Of a stretch of DNA of 64,000 bases, positions 35,261 to 44,551 are shown one piece after another (position 1 is the stretch's first letter; each line of letters opens with the position of its first letter). The notes beneath the pieces were generated by a model. The model did no database searches. It was not told the origin of the DNA and saw only the letters and a program-made list of their open reading frames with translations. Source of the stretch: Whitmania pigra (lineage: Eukaryota; Annelida; Clitellata; Hirudinida; Haemopidae); NCBI GenBank assembly GCA_021613335.1, contig JAJTWR010000431.1, positions 310,001-374,000 of the forward strand, read 5' to 3'. A program made the translations under genes and the position numbers.

Positions 35261-36569
35261 CGATCGCGCGAATGTTGTACCGACGCTGCTTCCAGCCCAT
35301 GAAGGCACGCTTCGGCTGGACGATGTTGGCGATGTAGTAGAGCAGCTTGAACATCCAGACCGACCGCCAGATAGGCGTCTTTCCAAATATATCTCCAGCG
35401 AGGACGGACAGCAGCGCCTCTTTGACCCGGAAAATATTCTTCGGATACATGAAGAAGTCGCGCATGATCGGATTGGTCACGCGATAGATGAACCATGAGA
35501 ACTGCTTCGGGCCATGCTTCATCAGCTTGTCGAAACGCTTCATCGCTGCCTGTGCTGCGGCCGGGTCACGCAGGCAAGTATCGATAGCCTCAGCACCGAT
35601 GACACCGCTGTTCATTGCCAGCAGCACACCGGATGAAAACACCGGGTCAATGAAGGCGTAGGCGTCGCCGAGCAACAGGTAGTTCGAGCCGTGGTTGCGG
35701 TCCGATACATAGGAATAATTACCGGTCGCCTCGACCTCGTTGATGAGCTTCGCCGATTTCAACCGCTCCGCCAGCGCAGGGCACATGGCGATGCCGTCCA
35801 TCAGAAACTTCTCAATGCTGCGAGTGCTCTTGGATTTCGAAAAATAGGGCCAGGTCACCATGCCGATGCTGGTGACGTCGTTCGTCATCGGGATGAACCA
35901 GAACCAACCGTGATCGAACCAAAAAATGGTGATGTTGCCCTCGGCCGTGCCCTCATGCCGGCGGGCACCGGCAAAATGGCCGTAAAATGCCGCACTGTTA
36001 TGCTTTGGATTGCGGTGCTTGATCTGGAAACGGTTGGCGAGAAAGGTGTCGCGCCCTGAGGCATCCACGACGAACCGTGCATGCCATTCGGCTTTGCGGC
36101 CATCATCGTATTGGGCACGCACGACAGCCGAATTGTCCGGGAGAAAATCAACCGTCTCGGCCTTGCATTGCTCATGTACTTCAACGCCCTTGCGTTCCGC
36201 ATTGCGAATCAGGATGTTATCGAATTCGTCGCGTTTGACTTGGTAGGCGTAAGGCATGGATTTGTCCCAAGCTTCTGCAAAGTTGAAGACCTGCGACATG
36301 TTATGGTGTGGTGAAACGAACTCGGCGCCGGGCTTGACCATGCCGATGGCGCGTACTTCATCGGTGATGCCCATCCGCTCGAACAATGGAAGGTTCGCGG
36401 GCAACAGCGATTCGCCAATATGAAAGCGCGGGTGACGGTGTTTTTCCAACAAAACTACCCGATACCCTTTTTGGACTAACATCGGTGCCACCGTTGTTCC
36501 GGCGGGCCCCCCACCAATGACCAGAACGTCGCACTGACCGCGCGCCATGGTTTTTGCTTGCTCTTCCAT
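35253..36569 (-). CDS. FAD-dependent oxidoreductase with flavin-halogenase motifs
   Basis: 438 residues. FAD-binding G-G-G-P-A-G at residues 19-24, a G-E-S at 52-54 and Lys79 (M-V-K-P-G-A-E-F) in the position of the halogenase catalytic Lys, then W-F-W-F-I-P at 222-227, which satisfies the WxWxIP signature of flavin-dependent halogenases, and F-I-D-P-V-F-S-S-G at 306-314, matching their tunnel motif. A related aromatic hydroxylase is the alternative, as many cluster-borne members of this family are annotated only as NAD(P)/FAD oxidoreductases. The likely substrate is the aryl head group or ACP-bound chain. AAGGG precedes the ATG. A separate flavin reductase is not in the cluster. Confidence 0.75.
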   Translation of the reverse strand: MEEQAKTMARGQCDVLVIGGGPAGTTVAPMLVQKGYRVVLLEKHRHPRFHIGESLLPANLPLFERMGITDEVRAIGMVKPGAEFVSPHHNMSQVFNFAEAWDKSMPYAYQVKRDEFDNILIRNAERKGVEVHEQCKAETVDFLPDNSAVVRAQYDDGRKAEWHARFVVDASGRDTFLANRFQIKHRNPKHNSAAFYGHFAGARRHEGTAEGNITIFWFDHGWFWFIPMTNDVTSIGMVTWPYFSKSKSTRSIEKFLMDGIAMCPALAERLKSAKLINEVEATGNYSYVSDRNHGSNYLLLGDAYAFIDPVFSSGVLLAMNSGVIGAEAIDTCLRDPAAAQAAMKRFDKLMKHGPKQFSWFIYRVTNPIMRDFFMYPKNIFRVKEALLSVLAGDIFGKTPIWRSVWMFKLLYYIANIVQPKRAFMGWKQRRYNIRAIDG

Positions 36570-36859
36570 GAATCCCTTGACCCTCTACGTACCACTCTGG
36601 CGGTGAAGAATTGTAGCGGTTTCTTCCGCCTTTTCTATGGCCCAATGGGGCGGCGGCTGCAAGCGTGACGGAATGGAACTCCGTTCGCTGGGAGGCAGCA
36701 AGCTGGCGGCGGCGTGCGAGGCGATCGACAACCGAACGGCAGGACGGGGTTTCCAGCTACGCGACATGGGGTCAGGGGAACAGCGGGGGGCGAAAAGATG
36801 TTGGAGTGGGCACGACAGCCTCGGAGGAGTCCGCGCGGGGTGCGGCGCGAGCAGGCCGT
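36570..36859. other. Gap inside the minus-strand pigment block, with a candidate -10
   Basis: 290 bases between the MMPL exporter stop and the flavin-enzyme start, the only sizeable gap in an otherwise overlapping block. Read on the minus strand, TACAAT (complement of 36610-36615) lies 41 bases before the ATG and is a good -10, though the -35 is poor. The remainder is G/C-rich, with short open frames on both strands that have no ribosome sites or family features. Many aryl polyene clusters carry a small DUF3261 lipoprotein next to the exporter; none is seen here. Confidence 0.4.
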
Positions 36860-39211
36860 TCAGCCATCTGCGTGGGAATTCGATGATTCAAGGGCTCCTC
36901 GAGGTAGGAAGGCGGCGGACAGAATCAACACAATGATAGTGCCCGGCCCTACCGTGGCACCCACGGCGTGCAGTACCGGCACCTTGGACAGCGTCAGCGT
37001 TCCGAAGCCGATCGCTGTCGTCACGTTGGCGAGCAGCATTGAAGCCAACGTCTGCGGCTCAAGACGACCGTCATGCCCAGCCTTCTCGAAAAACAGCGCG
37101 TAATTGGAGCCGACAGCGACAATGAGCAGCATTCCGACCAAGTGCAGTAGGTGCAGCCGTTCGCCGAGTAGATGAAGAGCAGCGATGACGAACAGGATAG
37201 AAAGCCCCAGCGGCATCAGCACGCTGCCGAGGCGGCGGGCGGAGCGCAGACTGACGGCGAGCAACAGGGCAATCGCCAAGACACCACCGAGTGCCAAGGC
37301 TATCGCCTCTCGCAGATAACCGTCGTAGAGCCGGTTGACTTCGGCCTTCATGTCGATGAACAGGGCACCGGAGTTGGCCAGTGCCGTGCGGATCCGTGCC
37401 GGGTCGATATCCCGGGCGCTGGGGCGTAACGGCAGCAAGACACTCCAGCTTTCGCCATGGCCGACGAGCAGAGAATCGACGGCGAGCGCAAGGCTAGTGC
37501 CGGCCAGCGCCGGGCGATCAATCAGCGCTTCTCGGCGGGCCGACGCAACGTCGTCAAGAAAGCCGCCGACCTTGCCGATCGACAGTGGCGACCCGGCGAG
37601 TGCCCCACCCAGGGCTTGCTTCAGGTCGGCGGTTGCGGGCAGGCTCGCCCGCCGGGCTTCCTGGGTCCGCTTGCTCGGGAGGAATCGGACGGGCGTGTCG
37701 TATGCGGACAAGGCACCCTCCCCGACCAGCGCATCGAGCCGTGGCCCGACCTGCTCGGCCGCCTGCAATGCGCTTTCGCGGTCCGCCGCACGGACGACGA
37801 CCAGGTAACGCGCATCCGGTGCGCCGAGATCTTTGCGCAGCGCCATGTCCCGGTCCAACTCGGCTTGCGAGATGGTGCTCAAGGACGACAGATCAGAACT
37901 CCACAAACTGCCGTGCTGGAGGAGCAGCATGATGAGAGCGGCTATGGCGAGTATGAGCGTCGGCCAGCGCAAGACAGCGGCACCGCGCACGAGGCGTCCA
38001 CATTGGCGCCCGATAGGTGCTAGGTCGCGCAGGCGGGGTGTCGTGGTACTCAGCAGCGGCAGGACGAAGTACGTGACAAGCGCAGCGACGAGAACGCCGG
38101 TCAGGGCATAGAGTCCGAGTTGGGAGAGGCCCGGAAAGTTGGAGAGCAGCAGCACACCAAAGCCGAACACCGAGGTCAGCACGCCGAGGCGAACGGTGGG
38201 CCAGAAACGGCGACGCCAATCGACGAGTCCGCCGCTATTCGACTGGACGAAGTAATAGATGGCATAGTCGACCGATTCGCCGATCAGCGCCGTGCCGAAG
38301 CCGACGGTGATGCCGAAGATGGTGCCAAAGGCGAGGCTGACTGCGACGATGCCAGCGAGCGCGCCGGAAGCCACCGGCAGCAGGCTGAGCGCGAGCAGTC
38401 GGGAGGAACGGTAGACGAGCCAGAGCAGCACAACGATCGCGAAGGTGCTGATGGCCGACAAGCGGGTCACTTCCTCCTTGATCGTGGCGCGGGAATGAAC
38501 AGCGAACCCCCCGGGGCCAGACACCAGCACGTCCAGCGCCTGAAGACCGAGTGTTGTACGGGACTCGGCAAACGCGGCCTCTATCTGTGCGATGGCAGAT
38601 TCTTGGCCATCGGTGTCGGAACCGAGCGCTCGTGTCTGCACCAGCAATATTGCCCGCTCGCCGTCGTACGAGGCCCAGACGCCTTCCCGGCTATCGGGCT
38701 GGGCGTTGGCGTCGAGGCCACGCAGGATACTGAGCATCTCGCCGGTTGGGTCGCGCGGCAGCAACGACTTGAGCATCATGCCGAGGGGCGAGGCAATCAG
38801 TTCGACGCTTTCGGCGATCGCCTGGCGCAATCCGGCCTCCGTGAAACGCTGAGGAGTGACCGAGGGACTGAGCAGGTAGCGATGGCGGAACAGATAGTCG
38901 CGATCGACGGCTAGGTTGCTAGGTTCGCCGTTTTGGACGCTGAGATAGGCCGGATTGGCGGAGAGGCGCGACCGCAGCTCTCGCGAGAGTTCGGCGCGCT
39001 GCTGGGCGTTGCCGCCGCTGATGGCGATCATCAGCAAACGCGACACGACGCCCTCCCTCAATTGGTCCACGAGGACCTGCTGCTCTGCGGTCGGTTTGGC
39101 CGGCATGAAGAAGGACATGTCGGCCGTGAAGTGGCTATTCCAGACAACGGCCGCCCCGACCAGCATGGCCAAGAGCCAGAGAAGGAGGGCGCGACCGCGA
39201 GACATCGTCAT
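36860..39211 (-). CDS. MMPL/RND-family exporter (aryl polyene lipid transporter)
   Basis: 783 residues with the MMPL layout: one helix, a periplasmic domain (about 30-245), five helices (about 250-400), a second helix at about 420 and periplasmic domain, then five more helices to about 775. Such transporters sit in most aryl polyene clusters and are thought to move the lipid-linked pigment from the inner membrane toward the outer membrane. Its ATG overlaps the stop of the LolA-like gene by four bases, implying a shared job with that carrier. Confidence 0.88.
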   Translation of the reverse strand: MTMSRGRALLLWLLAMLVGAAVVWNSHFTADMSFFMPAKPTAEQQVLVDQLREGVVSRLLMIAISGGNAQQRAELSRELRSRLSANPAYLSVQNGEPSNLAVDRDYLFRHRYLLSPSVTPQRFTEAGLRQAIAESVELIASPLGMMLKSLLPRDPTGEMLSILRGLDANAQPDSREGVWASYDGERAILLVQTRALGSDTDGQESAIAQIEAAFAESRTTLGLQALDVLVSGPGGFAVHSRATIKEEVTRLSAISTFAIVVLLWLVYRSSRLLALSLLPVASGALAGIVAVSLAFGTIFGITVGFGTALIGESVDYAIYYFVQSNSGGLVDWRRRFWPTVRLGVLTSVFGFGVLLLSNFPGLSQLGLYALTGVLVAALVTYFVLPLLSTTTPRLRDLAPIGRQCGRLVRGAAVLRWPTLILAIAALIMLLLQHGSLWSSDLSSLSTISQAELDRDMALRKDLGAPDARYLVVVRAADRESALQAAEQVGPRLDALVGEGALSAYDTPVRFLPSKRTQEARRASLPATADLKQALGGALAGSPLSIGKVGGFLDDVASARREALIDRPALAGTSLALAVDSLLVGHGESWSVLLPLRPSARDIDPARIRTALANSGALFIDMKAEVNRLYDGYLREAIALALGGVLAIALLLAVSLRSARRLGSVLMPLGLSILFVIAALHLLGERLHLLHLVGMLLIVAVGSNYALFFEKAGHDGRLEPQTLASMLLANVTTAIGFGTLTLSKVPVLHAVGATVGPGTIIVLILSAAFLPRGALESSNSHADG

Positions 39212-39780
39212 TGGAGTTCAATCGGTTCGATGCTCATCACCGAACGGTCGCCGTCGGCTTGCAGAAACTCGATGCGCTGTACCTGACCACGGGCGCCGCT
39301 GACGATGATACGTTGCACGATAGCAGCAAGCTTCACGTCCTTCGGTTCCAGAGTGAGCACCCACTTCTCCGCCGTACCGACGAGGGAGAGCGTGAAGTTC
39401 TTTTCCAGTGTCGTCCGGTCGCCGGTCATCGTGCAGCGGATACTGTCGACGAAGGCAAGCACTTCCGGCTGATTGGCGAGGCGGATGGTCCGCTTCTGTC
39501 GCCCGCGCTCAATGGTCATCGTGCCCTTGTCGAGCCATAGGATTTCCGGTTTTGGACTGAGCGTCCGCTTTTCGAGGCGATCCGGCGCCGTGTAGCTCAG
39601 CTCGCCGCTCGAGACGACCGGCTTATCGAGCAGACTGATGTATTTCTTTTCAACAAAACGGGCGCGGCCGCCTTTGTGACGTGACAATTCGACCATGAGC
39701 TGGTCGATGTCGTCAGCAGCAAGAGCCGGAGTGCAATGCACCAAGTATATGAGGACTGCAAAGAGAGCGCTTCGGGTCAT
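39208..39780 (-). CDS. LolA-like periplasmic lipid carrier
   Basis: 190 residues with a signal peptide ending in P-A-L-A-A (about residue 21). The mature part matches LolA-type outer-membrane lipoprotein carrier folds, with an R-A-R-F-V-E-K-K-Y start and repeated beta strands. In aryl polyene clusters a LolA-like protein is paired with the MMPL exporter and probably shuttles the pigment lipid across the periplasm. Overlaps neighbours on both sides by four bases. Confidence 0.82.
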   Translation of the reverse strand: MTRSALFAVLIYLVHCTPALAADDIDQLMVELSRHKGGRARFVEKKYISLLDKPVVSSGELSYTAPDRLEKRTLSPKPEILWLDKGTMTIERGRQKRTIRLANQPEVLAFVDSIRCTMTGDRTTLEKNFTLSLVGTAEKWVLTLEPKDVKLAAIVQRIIVSGARGQVQRIEFLQADGDRSVMSIEPIELQ

Positions 39781-41015
39781 GGTGTGTGCCAGAAGTCGAA
39801 GAAATTAAACCAATTGTAGGGTGCGATGCGGCAATAATGGGCTAGGCGATCGACATACAACTGCTGTGCCGCCCGGATGGCCGCGTCGTGGTGTTCACGA
39901 GACGTGTCTGTGAAGTCGGCGAGCGGCTCGAAGTGGATCTGGTAGCGATTGCCGAACAGGTAGAGCCCGGTCATGAAGAACACTGGCCGTCGCAACATCG
40001 CAGCCATGCGGAACGGCCCGAGCGGAAACAGTGCCGGCTCGCCAAGGAAATTCCAGGCGACCATAGTATCGCCACCGAGTCCGCGATCGGCCAGCAGGCC
40101 AACGAGGTAACCGGCGTCCAGCTTGTCTCGTACCTGCAGCATCGAATCCATGCGGCCGAGCGAGATAATGTCCTCCGTAGCCGCCGGATGAATGGCCGCT
40201 AGCGTCGCGTTGATCTTGCGAGCGTTTTCTTCGACCATCAGCATGGCCACCTTGAGACCAGCCTGGGTGCGCCCTGCCGCGCGCAGGACTTCGAAACTTC
40301 CGAGATGTGCGCCAAACAAGAGGGCGCCGGACCCTTTGGCGAGGGCCGCTTGCAGCGCCTCCGATCCGATTATCTCGATATCGAACAACTCGAATCGACC
40401 GTTCAGCAAGTAGACGCGGTCGTGGATGGTACTCGCGAAACTCAACACGTGTCGGAAACCATCTGACCATTCGGCCGAGCGCCCGAGCGCCCGGCGCAGG
40501 TAGTCGCGGCTGTAGCGCCGCGCCCGCGGCGCAAACAACACGTAGTAGCTGGCAATGCCGTAGAGCACGAGACGGGCGATGCGGCGGCCGAAGGTTAACG
40601 AGATCCACGCCATCAACCTGAGGATGGCCTGATTGCTCTTTTCCTGCTGGCGCAGCCAATCGGCATTGCCCGGTTTTTCCCTGCCCCTGGTGTGTGGGGG
40701 CGCAAGGCTTATCTCGTGAACGGGCGACAGACTGCCGGAAGCGACGGCGCGATCCCCAGCGCGAACGGTGAAGGTGAGTGCCCCGCTGGATTTGGTGTCG
40801 ACAGTGAAGGTCAGCACTTCGCCGGGACCGACCGGGCTCAGAAACTTGGCGTTGCCGATCTGCCAGCGGGCGACGGAATGGCCGAGGGTCGTTTCGGCAA
40901 AACAGATTGCTTGGTCAAGCAGGACGACGCCGGGCACGATCGGGCGACCCGGGAAATGGCCTGCAAAGGCAGGATGATCCACCGGTACTTGCCAATAGAA
41001 GTCAACGGCCGGCAT
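39777..41015 (-). CDS. Fusion of ApeI-like dehydratase and LpxL-like acyltransferase
   Basis: 412 residues. Residues 1-105 are a FabA/FabZ-type hotdog domain with catalytic His20 in H-P-A-F-A-G-H-F-P-G and V-P-G-V-V-L-L-D-Q. After a short Arg/Gly linker, residues about 120-412 form an LPLAT of the LpxL/HtrB type, with F-G-A-H-L-G-S-F-E (HX4E) and L-L-A-D-R-G. In many clusters these are separate genes. The fused protein would couple the last dehydration with transfer of the polyene to a lipid, though that coupling is inference. The stop of this gene overlaps the LolA-like start. Confidence 0.82.
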   Translation of the reverse strand: MPAVDFYWQVPVDHPAFAGHFPGRPIVPGVVLLDQAICFAETTLGHSVARWQIGNAKFLSPVGPGEVLTFTVDTKSSGALTFTVRAGDRAVASGSLSPVHEISLAPPHTRGREKPGNADWLRQQEKSNQAILRLMAWISLTFGRRIARLVLYGIASYYVLFAPRARRYSRDYLRRALGRSAEWSDGFRHVLSFASTIHDRVYLLNGRFELFDIEIIGSEALQAALAKGSGALLFGAHLGSFEVLRAAGRTQAGLKVAMLMVEENARKINATLAAIHPAATEDIISLGRMDSMLQVRDKLDAGYLVGLLADRGLGGDTMVAWNFLGEPALFPLGPFRMAAMLRRPVFFMTGLYLFGNRYQIHFEPLADFTDTSREHHDAAIRAAQQLYVDRLAHYCRIAPYNWFNFFDFWHTP

Positions 41016-42345
41016 GGCCGATTTTCTCTTGGTAGAGTTGTTCTAGGCGATCTCGGGGCAATTTGCCGGTGCTGTTGCGCGGAATGGCATCGACCCGTAT
41101 CAGTGGCCGAGGCAGGAAGATCGGATCAATGCGTGGGCGCAAAGAGGCAATGATGTCTTGCGTGTCTAGGTCGGGAGCAACGACGAAGGCGCATAGCCGG
41201 GTGATGCCATTGGGTGCGGTGTCATCGGGGAGAAAGAACGCCGCATCGACGACACCGGGAATGGCGACGATCTGGTGATTGAGGTAGGCGATCGAGGTGC
41301 GCTTGCCGGCGATATTCACGACGTCTGCATGGCGGCCGTGCAGCAGGAATTGTCGGTCGTTGATCAACTCGATGATGTCAGACAACGGGATGCGCTCCTC
41401 GACGTGGCCATCAATCGCCGTCGTCATATCGTTCGTCTGTTCAAAACGCACACCGTCGAGCAGGGTCCAGACTGGTCCGTCCGTCGTGCGGCGGCTAGCT
41501 GTCTGGCCGGTCTCGGTAGAACCGTAGATTTCAAAAAGCGGCGCACCGAAACAGTGTTCCGCCTCCTCGGCAAGCTGCGCAGATAGCGGCGCCGTTGCCG
41601 ACAACACCAGTTTCACGGCCGGCAGTTCAAGGCCGGAGGATAGCAAGGTCGATAGGTGGAAAGGCGTCGTCACCAGCATGCGTGGTTCGGGGACCGCTCG
41701 GAGCGCAGCTACGATATCCTGTGGATAAAATGGAATGCCCGACCAGAAAGGCGCATAGCCCAGCAGCGCGAGCATCAAGGTCCATTCGAAACCGTAACTG
41801 TGCTGCGTCGGCACGGTGCCTACCACGGTATGACGGCTATCCAAGAGGCAGAGCCTCTGGGCGCCGATGCGGCCATTGCGGATGAAGCGACCCCAGTGCT
41901 TTACGTGCGGCATCGGGCGACCAGTCGAGCCGGACGTGAATAGAATGGCGACGATGTGCTCGGCAGGCACACTCGGAATCTCAACGATGGCGGCCGGATC
42001 GGCATCCGTCAGGGCCGGGAAGTCGAGGCACGGTAGGTCGAGACAGTCGAATTCTCCGTCGCGTAGACAGGTGACGTCGGGATAATCGGCTTTTATCTGG
42101 CGAATCGTTTCTGGCGATTGCGAGGACGGTTGCAGGCTAACCCGTTCTGATAACAACCCGGCCGCGAGACCGACTACGAAGTGGTACCGGTCTTGGCAGA
42201 CATTGAGCAAATATCGTCCGGGAGGCAGGCGCCGTTTCAGAGCGTGAACATCGGCGAGCATGTCGCGAACGAGTATTGGCCCTTCCTGGCGCCAGGCAAA
42301 AAGTGCGTCGAGGGAGTCGTGCCCGAGCAGCGGAATAACAGTCAT
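41002..42345 (-). CDS. Acyl-activating (AMP-binding) ligase, ApeH-like
   Basis: 447 residues of the ANL superfamily. P-loop-like motif F-T-S-G-S-T-G-R-P, the Y-G-S-T-E-T-G motif, G-R-H-A-D-V-V-N-I-A-G-K hinge region and C-terminal N-S-T-G-K-L-P-R-D with the catalytic Lys. It would adenylate 4-hydroxybenzoate or a related aryl acid and load it on an ACP as the starter unit. It is about 50-100 residues shorter than many acyl-CoA ligases, as is common for ApeH. No gene for making the aryl acid is in the cluster. Confidence 0.82.
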   Translation of the reverse strand: MTVIPLLGHDSLDALFAWRQEGPILVRDMLADVHALKRRLPPGRYLLNVCQDRYHFVVGLAAGLLSERVSLQPSSQSPETIRQIKADYPDVTCLRDGEFDCLDLPCLDFPALTDADPAAIVEIPSVPAEHIVAILFTSGSTGRPMPHVKHWGRFIRNGRIGAQRLCLLDSRHTVVGTVPTQHSYGFEWTLMLALLGYAPFWSGIPFYPQDIVAALRAVPEPRMLVTTPFHLSTLLSSGLELPAVKLVLSATAPLSAQLAEEAEHCFGAPLFEIYGSTETGQTASRRTTDGPVWTLLDGVRFEQTNDMTTAIDGHVEERIPLSDIIELINDRQFLLHGRHADVVNIAGKRTSIAYLNHQIVAIPGVVDAAFFLPDDTAPNGITRLCAFVVAPDLDTQDIIASLRPRIDPIFLPRPLIRVDAIPRNSTGKLPRDRLEQLYQEKIGHAGR

Positions 42346-43001
42346 GAATGATTACCCAGCGGCGCCTCACGTCGGCGCATGACGGTGCGAAAACCGCGAA
42401 TAGTGTCGGCGATTGTTGTGCGATCTTCCGGCGGCAGGAGCCAATGACGGCACAGATGTTCGCCGATGAACATCAGGGCAAGCAGCGGTACAGCCAACAT
42501 GTGGGAGAAGATCGACCAAACGGTCGGAGAGGTCAGCCAGAACAGGGCCGCTGAGACCAGCGCTGTGAGGAGAAAATACAGGGTCCAACCGACTGTCACA
42601 CGGCGGGTATACCGTTCCTTGACCGGTGAAATGACGCCGCCGTGCGCGGCTCGGGCGAAGCGAGTGATAAGCGCTACACGGCCGCCGAACAATGTTTGCC
42701 CGAACATCGCACCGAGCGCCAAGTTAGTGCCGACATGCTGAATGCAGTACACCATGGCGATATTGCCGCGCAACGCAGGCCAACACCAGGCAACCAATCC
42801 GCCGCCAAGAGCGAACCACAGCGGCTGACCGCTCCGCCATATCATCGTGCCAAAGATGGCGGCGAAGGGCGCTATGGCGACGGCTAGTGATAGATCCGGT
42901 GGTGCATCGCCGGCGCTGCCGACATGGGAAAGCACCGCCCAGGCCACCACCACAGCCAGCATCGCGAAGCTCCGCAAGATAGCGGCCGGCACCCAGTTCA
43001 T
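42342..43001 (-). CDS. COG4648-type membrane protein (ApeG-like)
   Basis: 219 residues with about five or six membrane helices, of the COG4648 family that recurs in aryl polyene and related resorcinol/lipid clusters. Function not established; a role in membrane assembly of the biosynthetic complex is possible. Overlaps the ligase and the ACP genes by four bases each. Confidence 0.75.
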   Translation of the reverse strand: MNWVPAAILRSFAMLAVVVAWAVLSHVGSAGDAPPDLSLAVAIAPFAAIFGTMIWRSGQPLWFALGGGLVAWCWPALRGNIAMVYCIQHVGTNLALGAMFGQTLFGGRVALITRFARAAHGGVISPVKERYTRRVTVGWTLYFLLTALVSAALFWLTSPTVWSIFSHMLAVPLLALMFIGEHLCRHWLLPPEDRTTIADTIRGFRTVMRRREAPLGNHS

Positions 43002-43282
43002 TTTGTCCGCTGGCTTGCGATGTAGGCAGTCAGTGCGCGCAGCGAGGAAAAAATGCGGACGTTGCCCTCATTGTCGGATTTGAGTTGGAATCCATAGCGC
43101 TTTGAGATTACCAGCGCGATTTCGAGAGCATCGATCGAGTCTAGGCCGAGCCCGTCACCGAAGAGCGGCGCATCCGGCGCGATATCTTCGGGCGCTATTT
43201 CTAGGTTGAGGGATTTGATGATCAAGCCGGCGACTTCCGGCAGCAGGGCATCGATGGTTTCGGGAGCGATTTCTGGGGCCAT
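42998..43282 (-). CDS. Acyl carrier protein with DSID site
   Basis: 94 residues of the phosphopantetheine-binding fold. Attachment Ser49 lies in G-L-D-S-I-D-A-L-E-I. One of two ACPs in the cluster; by position next to the membrane protein and ligase it may carry the aryl starter or the growing chain. No phosphopantetheinyl transferase is encoded in the cluster, so a host enzyme must modify it. Confidence 0.9.
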   Translation of the reverse strand: MAPEIAPETIDALLPEVAGLIIKSLNLEIAPEDIAPDAPLFGDGLGLDSIDALEIALVISKRYGFQLKSDNEGNVRIFSSLRALTAYIASQRTK

Positions 43283-43303
43283 GGCGTCTCTTCCGTTGGT
43301 GAA

Positions 43304-44548
43304 TTAAGGCGGCGCGCGGAAGGCTAGTACAGCATTGCTTCCGCCGAAGGCGAAGGAGTTTGAGAGTGCAGCCCGTAACCGCGGAGGGCGGCGGGCGCTG
43401 GTGACATGATCGACGCCGGCGCAGGCGGGATCGAGGGTTTCGAGGTGAGCAGTGGGCGGGATGGCACCGTCGCGCAGTGCAAGAATCGTGATGATTGCCT
43501 CAATGGCACCGGTTGCGCCCAGTTGATGCCCATGCATCGACTTCGTTGCACTCACTGGCAGGCGCTCTGCGCGATCGCCGAATACCTGTTTTAGGGCTTC
43601 GACTTCGATGGGGTCGCCTTCGCTGGTGGCAGTACCATGGGCATTGACGTAATCGATATCCTCCGGCACGAGGCCGCCGTCGGCTAAGGCAGCGGCGATC
43701 GCCCTCGCCTGCCCGGCCGCGTCTGGACGTACCAAGTGGGTGTGGTCGCAACTGGTGCCATAGCCGACCATTTCTCCATGGATACGAGCACCGCGCGCTA
43801 CGGCATGATCCCAATTTTCGAGCACCAGGGCAGCGCCGCCCTCGGCCAGTACGAGTCCGGAGCGATCGGCAGCGAACGGTCGGCAGGACCGCGCGGCGGT
43901 TTCCTCGTCGCCCGTTGCCAAAACGCGAAGAGCTTCCCAAGCTCGGGCAACGCCGTAGGCCTGCGGCGCATCCGAACCGCCGGTGACCATGACCGGCGCC
44001 TCACCAGTGCGAACGCGGCGGAAGGCTTCCCCTATGGCGATGGCAGAGGAGGCGCAAGCCACCGTGTAGCTCATGCTGATTCCGCCCAGCCCAAGTTGGA
44101 TAGATATGTGCGCGTTGGCTGCGTTATTCATTCCGAGGATAACGGAGAGTGGTGATAGCCGTTCGCGCCCGTTCTGCCACAATTCGCGGTAACCGCGTTC
44201 ATAGATCAATTGACCACCGAGCGCCGTCCCCCAGGCGACCCCCCAGTTGTCGCGACCTTCGGTCGGCCCGCGCGCAAAGCCGACATCAGTCCAGGCCGCA
44301 AAAGCCGCAGCGGTGCCCAGTTGCGCAAAGCGGTCCATGGTGCCGGCCAGCGGTCGGCCAAGGGTGGCATCGGCGTCGAAACCTGGACAGCCGACAAAGG
44401 CCATAGCTAGCGGTCGAGGGCGATCCTCCGTCCGCAAGTAACGAACGGCGGACTCGCCAGCCAGCACTCGTTTGAAGAAATCCGCGAGGTCGCCCCCGTA
44501 TGGGCTGACAAGACCCAGCCCGGTAATCGCAACCCGATGCTGGCCCAT
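43304..44548 (-). CDS. Second beta-ketoacyl-ACP synthase (ApeR-like)
   Basis: 414 residues of the FabF class. Catalytic C165 (V-A-C-A-S-S-A), H304 (H-G-T-A-T), K336 and H341 (K-S-M-H-G-H-Q-L-G). Unlike the + strand ketosynthase it has no adjacent CLF. In aryl polyene systems the stand-alone ApeR enzyme is thought to perform the first condensation on the aryl starter or supply short primers. Lies between the two ACP genes. Confidence 0.85.
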   Translation of the reverse strand: MGQHRVAITGLGLVSPYGGDLADFFKRVLAGESAVRYLRTEDRPRPLAMAFVGCPGFDADATLGRPLAGTMDRFAQLGTAAAFAAWTDVGFARGPTEGRDNWGVAWGTALGGQLIYERGYRELWQNGRERLSPLSVILGMNNAANAHISIQLGLGGISMSYTVACASSAIAIGEAFRRVRTGEAPVMVTGGSDAPQAYGVARAWEALRVLATGDEETAARSCRPFAADRSGLVLAEGGAALVLENWDHAVARGARIHGEMVGYGTSCDHTHLVRPDAAGQARAIAAALADGGLVPEDIDYVNAHGTATSEGDPIEVEALKQVFGDRAERLPVSATKSMHGHQLGATGAIEAIITILALRDGAIPPTAHLETLDPACAGVDHVTSARRPPRLRAALSNSFAFGGSNAVLAFRAPP

Positions 44549-44551
44549 GCT

